Shown one piece after another: positions 12,214 through 19,605 of a DNA stretch of 64,000 nucleotides (its first letter is position 1; each line of letters begins with the position of its first letter). Source of the stretch: Acidobacteriota bacterium (GTDB taxonomy: Bacteria; Acidobacteriota; Vicinamibacteria; Vicinamibacterales; CAVVIG01); the NCBI GenBank assembly GCA_003222395.1, contig QHWB01000040.1, positions 446,488-510,487 of the forward strand. Reading direction: 5' to 3'. A program made the position numbers and the translations under genes. The notes under the pieces are model-generated. The model saw nothing but the letters and a program-made list of their open reading frames with translations. It was not told the origin of the DNA and ran no database searches.

Positions 12214-12289
12214 GCCGGCGTAGCTCAGTTGGTAGAGCAGTCGATTCGTAATCGACAGGTCATCGGTTCAAGTCCGATCGCCGGCTCCA
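12214..12289 (+). tRNA. tRNA-Thr (CGT anticodon), CCA encoded
   Basis: Full cloverleaf: acceptor GCCGGCG pairing with CGCCGGC, D arm GCTCAGTTGGTAGAGC, anticodon stem GTCGA/TCGAC with loop TTCGTAA giving anticodon CGT, and T arm ATCGG TTCAAGT CCGAT. Discriminator T and CCA are encoded at 12286-12289. A TAGAAT hexamer at 12192-12197 is a reasonable -10 box. A toxin-antitoxin pair follows about 60 bases downstream on the other strand. Confidence 0.98.
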
Positions 12290-12348
12290 TTCGCCTTCGG
12301 TAGATCTCCCGCGCTACGGCGCAAATCGGCGACGGTAGTCCCGCGAAT

Positions 12349-12783
12349 TCACCTGACGCGCTTCAGCGATCGCAGCGCCGACGCGGCCGCGCGATTCAGG
12401 CGCGTGTCGAAGCTCGAAAATTCCACGTCATCCGGCCAGGTCGTCGACGTGAGTTCCACAAACGATGCGAGATGGATCGCATCGAGGGACTTCAGGTGGT
12501 GGCGTTCGGCGAGCTCGCCTGCGCTCCTGCACAACGCCGCTGACACGTCGATGGACACATACCCCGGCCAATCGGCATCGAAATCACGCTTGACCATCGC
12601 GTAATCGCGACCCGAGAGTCCCTTTTCCCGAAAGCGCCTCGCGAACGCTGCCCGCGCTTCGGCGTACGTCAACCCCGACGTCGCGGCCGACCGTGCTGTG
12701 GCAAGCAATTGCCGGACGTCATGGCTGCCCGGTTCCGAGACGTACAGTTTTACGAGACTGCTCGCGTCGAGGTAGACCGTCAC
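12349..12783 (-). CDS. vapC: VapC-type PIN-domain toxin
   Basis: 144-residue PIN-domain ribonuclease; family members cleave tRNA or other RNA when freed from the antitoxin. The first catalytic acid is Asp6 in MTVYLDASSLVKLY; further acids are Glu in YAEARAAF, Asp in KSLDAIHLASF, and Asp in SSFDTRLNRAA. It starts with GTG, and that codon overlaps the antitoxin stop (GTGA), a classic coupling that keeps toxin output tied to antitoxin translation. Confidence 0.92.
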   Translation of the reverse strand: MTVYLDASSLVKLYVSEPGSHDVRQLLATARSAATSGLTYAEARAAFARRFREKGLSGRDYAMVKRDFDADWPGYVSIDVSAALCRSAGELAERHHLKSLDAIHLASFVELTSTTWPDDVEFSSFDTRLNRAAASALRSLKRVR

Positions 12784-13058
12784 ACGCGATCTTCACGGTC
12801 TTCGAGGACGGCATCCGAGACGCTGGGTCCCTTGATCCGCGGCGGCCGCTTCGACCCGGTCGGCTTACCGCCGCCCCAGTGCGCTTTCCCTTCCCTGATC
12901 AAGCGCAGCAGCCCTTCGGGGATGTTCGCCTCTTCAGCCGGCACAATCGTGGCGATAGGTTTGCCACGCTCGGTGACGACCAGCCGGTGACCGGCACGCA
13001 CACGCTTCAGGTGACGACTGAGCTGGTTCTTGAGCTCGCGAATGCCGACGGTGTGCAT
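12780..13058 (-). CDS. Phd/YefM-type antitoxin
   Basis: 92 residues from the ATG at 13058. A longer frame reaches 13091, but that would begin upstream of the TAGAAT promoter box at 13082-13087, so the later start is chosen; it matches the family opening HTVGIRELKNQLSRHLKRVRAG. The N-terminal half is the Phd DNA-binding domain (VVTERGKPIATIVP), and the charged C-terminal half (PPRIKGPSVSDAVLEDREDR) should wrap the toxin. Antitoxins of this type repress their own operon, and two matching palindromes lie just upstream. Confidence 0.92.
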   Translation of the reverse strand: MHTVGIRELKNQLSRHLKRVRAGHRLVVTERGKPIATIVPAEEANIPEGLLRLIREGKAHWGGGKPTGSKRPPRIKGPSVSDAVLEDREDRV

Positions 13059-13071
13059 CGAGGCAGAATCC

Positions 13072-13103
13072 TGTAGCCACAATTCTAACACGATGTAGCT
13101 ACA
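13072..13103 (-). promoter_or_regulatory. Toxin-antitoxin promoter with two operator palindromes
   Basis: TGTAGCCACA (13072-13081) and the perfect palindrome TGTAGCTACA (13094-13103) are centred 22 bases apart, two helical turns. A minus-strand -10 box TAGAAT (13082-13087) lies exactly between them. This is what is expected for cooperative autorepression by antitoxin dimers on one face of the DNA. A clear -35 box is not seen. Confidence 0.65.
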
Positions 13104-13117
13104 GCGACGCGTCTACG

Positions 13118-14962
13118 TCAGCACGACACGCACTTGTGGTTGTTCTTCGCGCCGAGCGATTCGAGGAGCGCAAGCGCTTCGGGCCAGGGCTGGATGCGCT
13201 GCACCGGACCGTTCGCCATGTCGGCCGTCGTCTTCCCTTCGCGGTTGACCGCCGTCACGTCGGCGCCTTTCGAGACGAGATATCTGATCATCTCGACGTC
13301 GCCGCGCGCCGCTGCGTTGTGCAGCGCCGTGTTGCCTTCGTGATCCTTCGCGTTCGGATCGGCGTGCAGCTCTTCGATGAGGTACTTCACCGCCGCGAGC
13401 ATGCCGGTCGGCGCGAAGCGATGCGAGTTGGCGGCGAAGCCTTCGCCGTAGCCCGACCCCGCAGCCGCCACGACCGCCGGAATGCCGGGTCCGCCGAGCG
13501 GCACCGGCGGCAGCGGCGAGACGTCCTTCACTTCGCGATTCTCGTCGGCGATTCTCGGCCGGCCGGCGCTCTTCATCGTCGGGATGTTCGAGTCGGCATG
13601 GTACGCGACGAGCAGGCGCATCGCGTCGACGTCGCTCGCATAGGCGGCTCGCCAGAACGGCGTCGCGCCGATCTCGTCGACGCCGGACAGGTCGAAGCTG
13701 TAGCCCTGATACCAGACTTTTTTCTTCAGCCGGACGTTCGGATCCGCGCCCGCGTCGAGCAGCGCCTTCATCAGCTCGAGGTACGTCACCTTCTGGTTCA
13801 CGTACGCGCGCGGCTGCGGATACAGCGCCTTCGGCGCCCACTCGCAGTTGAGCGCGGCGTACAGCGGCGTCACGCCATTCTCGGCCGCCAGCCGCGGATC
13901 GGCATGTCGATCGAGCAGCTCCTTCGCCAGATCGAAATGGCCGTTCAGCGTCGCGATCAGGATCGGGCTGGTTGAATCGCCGGCGCTCACCTCATTGATG
14001 CCGGCGCCCGCGTCGAGCAGCGTTCGCACGGTTTCGGTGTACCCCTGACGGGCGGCGAGCAGCAGCGGCGTCATCCCACCTTGCGCGTAGACGAGCTCGT
14101 TCAGCTGATACTGACGATCGATTCCCGCCGTACCGGCAAACGGATTGCGCCCTTCACGCCCGCCGCCGCCCGGCCCCCCACTCGCCTGCCCTGAGCCTGT
14201 CGAAGGGGCCTGCCCTGCTGTCGCCCTTCGACCTTCCTCTGGGCGACCCTGAGGTTCTCGACGACTTTCGCCAGGCTTCGGCGGCTCGCCGCCCTTCGTG
14301 GCTTCGGCAGGCCTGGACGGCGCCTGCGGATTGCCGAACAGCACGCCGGCAAAGACCGCCGAATTCCGTCCCATCGCGTTCAAGTCGACCGTCTTCGTCG
14401 TCGCCTTCAGATCGGCGCCGTGCTTCGCCAGCAGCGCGACGATCGGCGTGCGATCGGACGCCGCGGCAAACATCACCGCCGTGAGACCGCGGACCGGTTC
14501 AGCCACGTTGATGTCTGCGCCGCGATCGATCAGCACGTTTACGGCGTCGGCGTTGCCGGCGGCCGCGGCGAACATCAACGCAGTAGTGCCGTTCGACGTC
14601 CTGCCGTTGACGTCGGCCCCCGCCTTGATGAGCGGCTCCATCACGGCGGCGTTGCCGTTCTTCGCCGCGAGCAGGAGCGGCGTATACGAGTTGATGCGGG
14701 TCGACGCCGTCACGCTCGCGCCGGCGTACAGCAGCGTTTCGGCGAGATAGGCGTCGTTGCGCATCGCGGCCCAGTGCAGCGCCGTCATCCCGTCGGCCTG
14801 CGACGCGTTGACGTCGGCCGCCTGCTTCAACAGCGATCGCACGGCATCCCTGTCGCCCGCCTGCGCTGCATCTGCGACCGGTGACGGCGGCGCGGCGCCG
14901 AGGAGCACCGATAAGCCGAGCGACATCAGCGCGACGCTCACGCGAATCAGCTTCTGTCGCAT
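13118..14962 (-). CDS. Exported ankyrin-repeat protein, cassette copy A
   Basis: 614 residues with a signal peptide (about 1-23, SVALMSLGLSVLLGAAPPSP). Ankyrin repeats run from about 30 to 200, again from about 290 to 450, and from about 540 to 590 (for example DGMTALHWAAMRNDAYLAETLLYAGA and EGNTALHNAAARGDVEMIRYLVSKGADV). A low-complexity Gly/Pro/Arg linker near 215-275 separates the first two blocks; part of it is written by a dispersed repeat at 14189-14208. The protein ends GAKNNHKCVSC, leaving a C-x2-C pair as the last residues, as in copy B. Third gene of the minus-strand cassette, 98 bases after the DUF1552 gene. Likely a periplasmic or surface interaction protein; function unknown. Confidence 0.9.
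   Translation of the reverse strand: MRQKLIRVSVALMSLGLSVLLGAAPPSPVADAAQAGDRDAVRSLLKQAADVNASQADGMTALHWAAMRNDAYLAETLLYAGASVTASTRINSYTPLLLAAKNGNAAVMEPLIKAGADVNGRTSNGTTALMFAAAAGNADAVNVLIDRGADINVAEPVRGLTAVMFAAASDRTPIVALLAKHGADLKATTKTVDLNAMGRNSAVFAGVLFGNPQAPSRPAEATKGGEPPKPGESRREPQGRPEEGRRATAGQAPSTGSGQASGGPGGGGREGRNPFAGTAGIDRQYQLNELVYAQGGMTPLLLAARQGYTETVRTLLDAGAGINEVSAGDSTSPILIATLNGHFDLAKELLDRHADPRLAAENGVTPLYAALNCEWAPKALYPQPRAYVNQKVTYLELMKALLDAGADPNVRLKKKVWYQGYSFDLSGVDEIGATPFWRAAYASDVDAMRLLVAYHADSNIPTMKSAGRPRIADENREVKDVSPLPPVPLGGPGIPAVVAAAGSGYGEGFAANSHRFAPTGMLAAVKYLIEELHADPNAKDHEGNTALHNAAARGDVEMIRYLVSKGADVTAVNREGKTTADMANGPVQRIQPWPEALALLESLGAKNNHKCVSC
14189..14208. repeat. CCCTGAGCCTGTCGAAGGGG dispersed repeat in ankyrin A
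   Basis: A short interrupted palindrome that encodes the PSTGSGQA segment of the ankyrin linker. A second member (CCCTGAGCTTGTCGAAGGG) lies in the DUF1592 gene of copy B at 24358-24376. The same motif is common in many environmental bacterial genomes. Confidence 0.8.
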
Positions 14963-15002
14963 CTTCTGTCTGCTCCTGTGACTCTCTCGCTCTGCCTATG
15001 TG

Positions 15003-15051
15003 GCGGGCCTTTCAGGCCCGCGAAGCGCGCGCGGCCCTGAAAGGGCCGCGC
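15003..15051. repeat. Two REP-like palindromes between cassette A genes
   Basis: GCGGGCCTTTCAGGCCCGC (15003-15021) and a GCGCGGCCCTGAAAGGGCC-type palindrome (15029-15051) in the 98 bases between the DUF1552 and ankyrin genes. They could also act as mRNA hairpins that separate the expression of the two genes. Confidence 0.7.
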
Positions 15052-15060
15052 CCCATCAGC

Positions 15061-16446
15061 CTAAATCTGGTTCAAATCGAACTCGCCCGTGCTGTCGCCG
15101 AACTGCTGCATGTCGTCGACGCCGAGCTTGTGCATCACGCTCAGCATCAAGTTGGCCATCGGCGTGCCGTCGGGAGCGCGCAGGTGCAGGCCGCCCTTCA
15201 GCCGGCCGCCCGCGTGCCCCGCGATGAAAATCGGACATCGCTTGTGGTTGTGTAGGTTCGAATCGCCCATCGGCGATCCGTAGATGATCACCGAGTTGTC
15301 GAGCAGGGTGCTGCCGTCCGCATCGGGCGTGCTCTTCAGCTTCTCCAGCAGGTACGGGATCATGCTGACGTGATACGTGTTGATCCTCTGGAAATCGACG
15401 ATCCGATCTTCACGCTCGCCGTGATGCGACGCGGAATGGAACGCGCCTTTGAAGCCGCTCTCCGGATACACGCGGTTCGAGGCGTCGCGCCCCAGCTTCA
15501 ACGCGAACACGCGCGTGACGTCCGAGGCGAACGCGAGCGCCTGCAGATCGAACATCAGCTTCACGTGCTCTGAAAACGAATCGGGCACGCCGACCGGCGC
15601 CTCGGGCAGCTCGCGCGGCTCGCCGCTCGAGTTCTTCGCCTCGACGCGCTGGATGCGCCGCTCGATCTCCCGGACTTCTTCGAGGTACTGCGACAAGCGC
15701 GCGCGATCAGCCGCGCCGAGATCCTTCTTGAGCCGCGCGGTCGCTGTGCCCAGCCAGTCGAGGATGCTGCGATCCTCGGAGCGCCGTTCCGCGCGCTCCT
15801 GCGGCGTCGCGCCGACGCCGAACAGCTGATCGAAGACGACGCGCGGATCGCGGACCATCGGCAGCGGCTCGATTGGTGAGGCCCAGCTGATCGAATCGGT
15901 GTACGTGCACGAGTAGCCGTACGAGCAGCCGCCCGCCTGATCGACGTTCTCAATGCAGAGCTGCATCGACGGAATCGGCGTCTCCTGGCCGAACTGCCTC
16001 GCGTAGATCTGATCCAGCGACGTGCCGGCGCGTACGTCCGATCCCTGCGTCTGCTTCGGATGCGTCTGGGTGAGGAACACGGCGCTCGACCGGAAGTGGT
16101 CGCCGCCGATCTCCGGCGCCGTGAACGCCTCCGCGTTCCGCACGTCGGTGTTGCTGACGATGGTGACGTAATCGCGGTACGGCTGCAGCGACACGAGGCT
16201 CGTCGAGCTCAAGTCGAAATCGCGACCGACGGCCGACGGCGCCCACAGGTTCTTCTTGATGCCGAGCGCCGTACTGCCGGCCGAACCGTGCACCATCTCG
16301 ATCGCCACGAGCCGAAGCTTCTTCCCGGGCGTCGCGCCGAACACGCTCCGCGCCGGAACCATCGCTTCCAGAAACGGGAGCGCCATCGTCACGCCGACGC
16401 CCTTCAGCACCGTGCGGCGCGACAACTGCTTGTTCGTGATGTACAT
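15061..16446 (-). CDS. DUF1552 (HXXSHH) exported protein, cassette copy A
   Basis: 461 residues. The leader is twin-arginine-like (SRRTVLKGVGVTMALPFLEAM). The family motif HXXSHH is present as HSASHH at 337-342. Other conserved blocks are EMVHGSAGSTALGIKKNLW, AEAFTAPEIGGDHFRSSAVF, a cysteine-rich CIENVDQAGGCSYGYSC, and YGSPMGDSNLHNHKR near the C-terminus. The fold is thought to be related to alkaline-phosphatase/sulfatase-like DUF1501 proteins, but no reaction is known. In Planctomycetota, Verrucomicrobiota and Acidobacteriota it is regularly encoded beside DUF1592-type cytochrome proteins, as here. Confidence 0.93.
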   Translation of the reverse strand: MYITNKQLSRRTVLKGVGVTMALPFLEAMVPARSVFGATPGKKLRLVAIEMVHGSAGSTALGIKKNLWAPSAVGRDFDLSSTSLVSLQPYRDYVTIVSNTDVRNAEAFTAPEIGGDHFRSSAVFLTQTHPKQTQGSDVRAGTSLDQIYARQFGQETPIPSMQLCIENVDQAGGCSYGYSCTYTDSISWASPIEPLPMVRDPRVVFDQLFGVGATPQERAERRSEDRSILDWLGTATARLKKDLGAADRARLSQYLEEVREIERRIQRVEAKNSSGEPRELPEAPVGVPDSFSEHVKLMFDLQALAFASDVTRVFALKLGRDASNRVYPESGFKGAFHSASHHGEREDRIVDFQRINTYHVSMIPYLLEKLKSTPDADGSTLLDNSVIIYGSPMGDSNLHNHKRCPIFIAGHAGGRLKGGLHLRAPDGTPMANLMLSVMHKLGVDDMQQFGDSTGEFDLNQI

Positions 16447-16463
16447 CGTCGCCCTCTCCAGAC

Positions 16464-16566
16464 GCGGGGCTGAAAGCCCCGCGCCACATCTTCTCGCACC
16501 CTGTCGCGCGGCCCTGTCCGGCGGCGCGGCCCCTGTCGTGTGGCCCAGCCCCTGTCAGGGGCGCGA
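16464..16566. repeat. REP-like palindrome and CCTGTC-containing tandem units
   Basis: GCGGGGCTGAAAGCCCCGC (16464-16482) is followed by four imperfect units carrying GCCCCTGTC (about 16497-16566) in the 121-base gap between the DUF1592 and DUF1552 genes of copy A. The corresponding gap in copy B is only nine bases, so this material arrived after the duplication or was lost from B. Confidence 0.65.
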
Positions 16567-16567
16567 T

Positions 16568-19078
16568 CTAAAAACGCCGCTCTGCATCGTCCGCCTTCAG
16601 CTCACGACTCTCGGGCTTCACCATTCGGAACGCTGCGCTGTTCACGACGCCGAGAATGTACGAGGACGCACGATTGCCGCTCTTCGCCGCGTCGCGAATA
16701 ATCACGCGAACCGTCGGCATGTCCGAGGGCTCGATGCGACGGCCGACCGCGTACGTCAGCAGGTTTTCGGTGAAGCTGCGCAGCACCATGTCCCGATGCT
16801 TCAGCAGCGCGTCGCGCAGCCCCGACGGCCCGTTCATCTTCGTCCCGTCGTACAGATCGCCGACGACGTCGACGGGGACCTCGTTGTCCTTGATGCGCCA
16901 GGCGCCGGTCACGTCGAAGTTGTCGAGCGCGAGCCCGAGCGGATCGATCACACGATGACAGCTGTTGCAGGACGGATTCTTCCGATGCTCTTCCATCCGC
17001 TGCCGCGTCGTCAGGCGCATGCCGTCATGCTCGGTCTTGGTCGTATCGTCGAGGGCCGGCACGTTCGGCGGCGGCGGCGGCGGCGGCGTGCCGAGCAGCA
17101 CTTCCATCACCCACTTGCCGCGCAGCACCGGCGACGTGCGATCCGCGACCGACGTCAGCGTCAGGATGCTTCCCTGTCCCAGGAGTCCGCGGCGGTATTC
17201 CGGCAGCTGCACGCGCCGGTACGACGCGCCGATGATGTTTGGAATGCCGTAATGTTTCGCGAGCCGCTCGTTGACGAAGCCGTAATCGGCGGTGAGCAGA
17301 TCGAGCACGTTCCGATCTTCGCGCACGATGCTGTCGAAGAAGAGCTCCGTTTCGCGCTGCATCGCCTCGGCCAGGCGATCGTCGTACTGCGGGTAGAGCA
17401 GCACGTCGGGATGAATCTTGTCGAGATCCTGCAGCCGCAGCCATTGGCTCGCGAAGCGCTTCGACAGCGCATCCGATCGCGGATCCGCGAGCATCCGCTT
17501 CACCTGCTTCTCGACGCCGAGTGGTGAGCGGAGCGAACCGTTGTTCGCGGCCTTGACGAGCTCGGCATCCGGCACCGACGCCCAGAGGAAGAACGACAGA
17601 CGCGAGGCAAGATCCTGATCGCTGATCCGCAACATCTGCGACGCCGCGCGCGCGACGGTCGGGCGCGCGCCGACAGTCGACGGATGCTCCAGACGAAACA
17701 GGAATCGCGGGCTGACCAGCACCGACTGAAGCGCGAGGCGGACGCCGTTTTCGAAATCGCCGCCTTTGCGTCCCTTCTGGTAGAACTCCAGCGCGTCCTG
17801 GATGTCGTCCGCGGTCGCGCCGCCCCGGTACGCCTGGTTCGTCAGGCGTTTCACGATCCCGGCCGCGCACGTCTCCTCGTCGTTTCCGTTCGACGGACGG
17901 CAGCTGAAGATCTTGCGGCGGCTGACGGTCTCGGACACGCCGGTGACGTGCGATGGCCCGAGGATCGTCATGTCGCGCATGTGAGGCAGCGCCGTGACCC
18001 CGAACTGCACGTCGACGTCGGCGAGCGTGTTCTCGAGCGGCGCGACGAGATCGTCGACCGGTCCTTCGAGCTTCTGGATGAAGGCCGCCGTGACGCGCTG
18101 CGGTCCGGCCTTGATGTGAATCGGATCCGTCTTGAGCTCGAGACCGTTCTGCCCCGTCTGCTGATCGGTCTCGCTCATGTTCGGCTTCACGTCGAGCAGC
18201 GCCACGCGCTCGCCGTTGATCGACACCTCGAGCTGCTCGCCGATGTTCATCGTCAGCATCGAGTAGCGGCCGAAGATGCCGCCGAGCGGCTCGTAGTGCA
18301 TCGACGCCTTGATCACGTAATCGCCGTCGGCCGGAAAGATGTGGACGACCGAGATGCCGCCGCGCGTACCGATGGGCGCGCCGTCGACCTGGCGCATCTG
18401 CGATCCGAACCGTCCGATCTTGTAGGTGGCCGACGTCGCGCTCGCGTTGCGATCGCCGACGGCGAGCCGGCTGATCTGGCTCGCCGCGCGCAGGTACCCT
18501 TCGAGCAGCGCCGGCGAAAACGTCTGCTCGTCGGCTACGTTGTCGAAGCCGCTGCTGACGGTGTCGGGCGGGAGATACGCGGTGACGTCGACGTCGATGC
18601 CAAGAAGATCGCGAACAGCACGCTGATATTCCGCGCGGTTCAACCGCTGAAACGGACGCCAGCCGGGATTCGGCTTGAGCGCCGCCGCGGCGTCGATCGT
18701 GTTCTCGAGCGTCTCGTAGAACGACTGAATCGTCGCCGCGTCGGGACGCCGGGCCTGCGGCGGCGGCATCATCCCGGCCCGCAGCTTGCGGATCATCTTC
18801 TCGGCGACGTTCGCGTTCTCGACGACTTTGGCCGCGTCGAACGCGGCGAGCGACAGTCCGCCGGCCCGTGTCTTGTCGCTGTGGCACGTCGCGCAGTACT
18901 GACCGACCAGCTGATTCTGCGATTCGATCGACAGTCCGGCCGACGCATGCGCGGTCGCCAACTTCGGCGACGTTGGCGTCGCCGTCCGGGGGCGTCCGGT
19001 CGGCGCGGTGGTCTGGCCCGCAGCCATACCGAGCGCCACGATGGACGTGGCGAGGCTCGCTATGACGAAGGTCTTCAT
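16568..19078 (-). CDS. DUF1592-type multidomain cytochrome (PSD/PSCyt) protein, copy A
   Basis: 836 residues, exported (signal 1-21). An N-terminal heme c motif CATCH is at 62-66, followed by the usual chain DUF1587 (RAEYQRAVRDLLGIDVD), a carbohydrate-binding-like beta region, DUF1595, DUF1592 (RLSFFLWASVPDAELVKAA), DUF1588 with a second CxxCH (NPSCNSCHRVIDPLGLALDN) and DUF1585 at the C-terminus. A GTPPPPPPPNVPAL stretch precedes the second heme site. It is the first gene of cassette A. Family members are exported multiheme proteins of unknown function, thought to be involved in oxidative breakdown or electron transfer outside the cell membrane. Confidence 0.93.
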   Translation of the reverse strand: MKTFVIASLATSIVALGMAAGQTTAPTGRPRTATPTSPKLATAHASAGLSIESQNQLVGQYCATCHSDKTRAGGLSLAAFDAAKVVENANVAEKMIRKLRAGMMPPPQARRPDAATIQSFYETLENTIDAAAALKPNPGWRPFQRLNRAEYQRAVRDLLGIDVDVTAYLPPDTVSSGFDNVADEQTFSPALLEGYLRAASQISRLAVGDRNASATSATYKIGRFGSQMRQVDGAPIGTRGGISVVHIFPADGDYVIKASMHYEPLGGIFGRYSMLTMNIGEQLEVSINGERVALLDVKPNMSETDQQTGQNGLELKTDPIHIKAGPQRVTAAFIQKLEGPVDDLVAPLENTLADVDVQFGVTALPHMRDMTILGPSHVTGVSETVSRRKIFSCRPSNGNDEETCAAGIVKRLTNQAYRGGATADDIQDALEFYQKGRKGGDFENGVRLALQSVLVSPRFLFRLEHPSTVGARPTVARAASQMLRISDQDLASRLSFFLWASVPDAELVKAANNGSLRSPLGVEKQVKRMLADPRSDALSKRFASQWLRLQDLDKIHPDVLLYPQYDDRLAEAMQRETELFFDSIVREDRNVLDLLTADYGFVNERLAKHYGIPNIIGASYRRVQLPEYRRGLLGQGSILTLTSVADRTSPVLRGKWVMEVLLGTPPPPPPPNVPALDDTTKTEHDGMRLTTRQRMEEHRKNPSCNSCHRVIDPLGLALDNFDVTGAWRIKDNEVPVDVVGDLYDGTKMNGPSGLRDALLKHRDMVLRSFTENLLTYAVGRRIEPSDMPTVRVIIRDAAKSGNRASSYILGVVNSAAFRMVKPESRELKADDAERRF

Positions 19079-19088
19079 TATCGGCCTA

Positions 19089-19129
19089 AGTATACGGAGA
19101 CTCTGGCCTTAAGCGTACAATTTGTCGTC
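19089..19129 (-). promoter_or_regulatory. Candidate promoter of cassette A
   Basis: A minus-strand -10 box TATACT (19089-19094) and an upstream GACGACAAA (19121-19129) precede the DUF1592 start at 19078. Both elements recur in front of copy B (25578-25583 and 25621-25629) although the rest of the upstream DNA has diverged and their spacing differs by 11 bases. The predicted leader is only a few bases, so translation may be leaderless. Confidence 0.4.
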
Positions 19130-19164
19130 TGAAAACGTCACCGAATGTCTCCTGGAGGACCCGC

Positions 19165-19413
19165 GTGCCACTGTTCGATTTTCGATGTCGACGCTGCGAT
19201 CACGCGTTCGAAGCGCTCGTGCGTAAGGGCGATGTTCCGCACTGTCCGTCCTGTAATGGAACAGATCTGGAGCGACAACTGCCTACCGTCGCGGTCAGCA
19301 CCGATGAGCGTCGACGGGAGTCGGTGAAACGAGAGCGAAAACGTCAGATTGCCGGCCGCAAGGACGCGCTGATCGCGGAGGAGGAGTACCGGCAGAAGCA
19401 CGATAAGGAATGA
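19165..19413 (+). CDS. FmdB-family zinc-ribbon regulatory protein
   Basis: 82 residues from GTG at 19165, with GGAGG about nine bases upstream. The N-terminal zinc ribbon has CRRC (8-11) and CPSC (28-31) in the family pattern MPLFDFRCRRCDHAFEALV. The rest is a charged, probably helical tail. FmdB-like proteins are putative transcription regulators of uncertain target. It sits alone on the plus strand between the two minus-strand cassettes, starting back to back with the cassette A promoter. Confidence 0.9.
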   Translation: MPLFDFRCRRCDHAFEALVRKGDVPHCPSCNGTDLERQLPTVAVSTDERRRESVKRERKRQIAGRKDALIAEEEYRQKHDKE

Positions 19414-19465
19414 TGACCGACGATCGAAATCGCGTGGTAGCGCGGCTTCAGACGTAATCAGGGAG

Positions 19466-19561
19466 TCGTGACAGCCTTGAGCCGTTGCGAGGCGCGCACG
19501 CGCCGAGCAACAGCGGCGGGGCCCCGCCGCAGTGAATAAGGGTGGGGCCGCACGCGAGTGA
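19466..19561. repeat. Dispersed GTGACAGCC...GGGGCC repeat, partial copy
   Basis: Part of the long dispersed family described at 53872-54044: GTGACAGCCTTGAGCCGTTG, then GCGAGGCG...CGCCGAGCAACAGCGG and a terminal GGTGGGGCC-CACGCGAG. Found between fmdB and ankyrin B. Confidence 0.8.
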
Positions 19562-19605
19562 GAAGGTGAGAGGATTCGAGGACTCGAGATCCCCAAATCC
19601 TCAAA

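Noticed and set aside
12106-12303. A 65-codon open frame ending GVAQLVEQSIRNRQVIGSSP
   Set aside because: This is the familiar false translation of a tRNA gene; the cloverleaf of tRNA-Thr at 12214-12289 explains it.
12349-13103. Integrated island inserted at tRNA-Thr
   Set aside because: No integrase and no repeated tRNA 3' end were found nearby; only the toxin-antitoxin pair hints at mobility.
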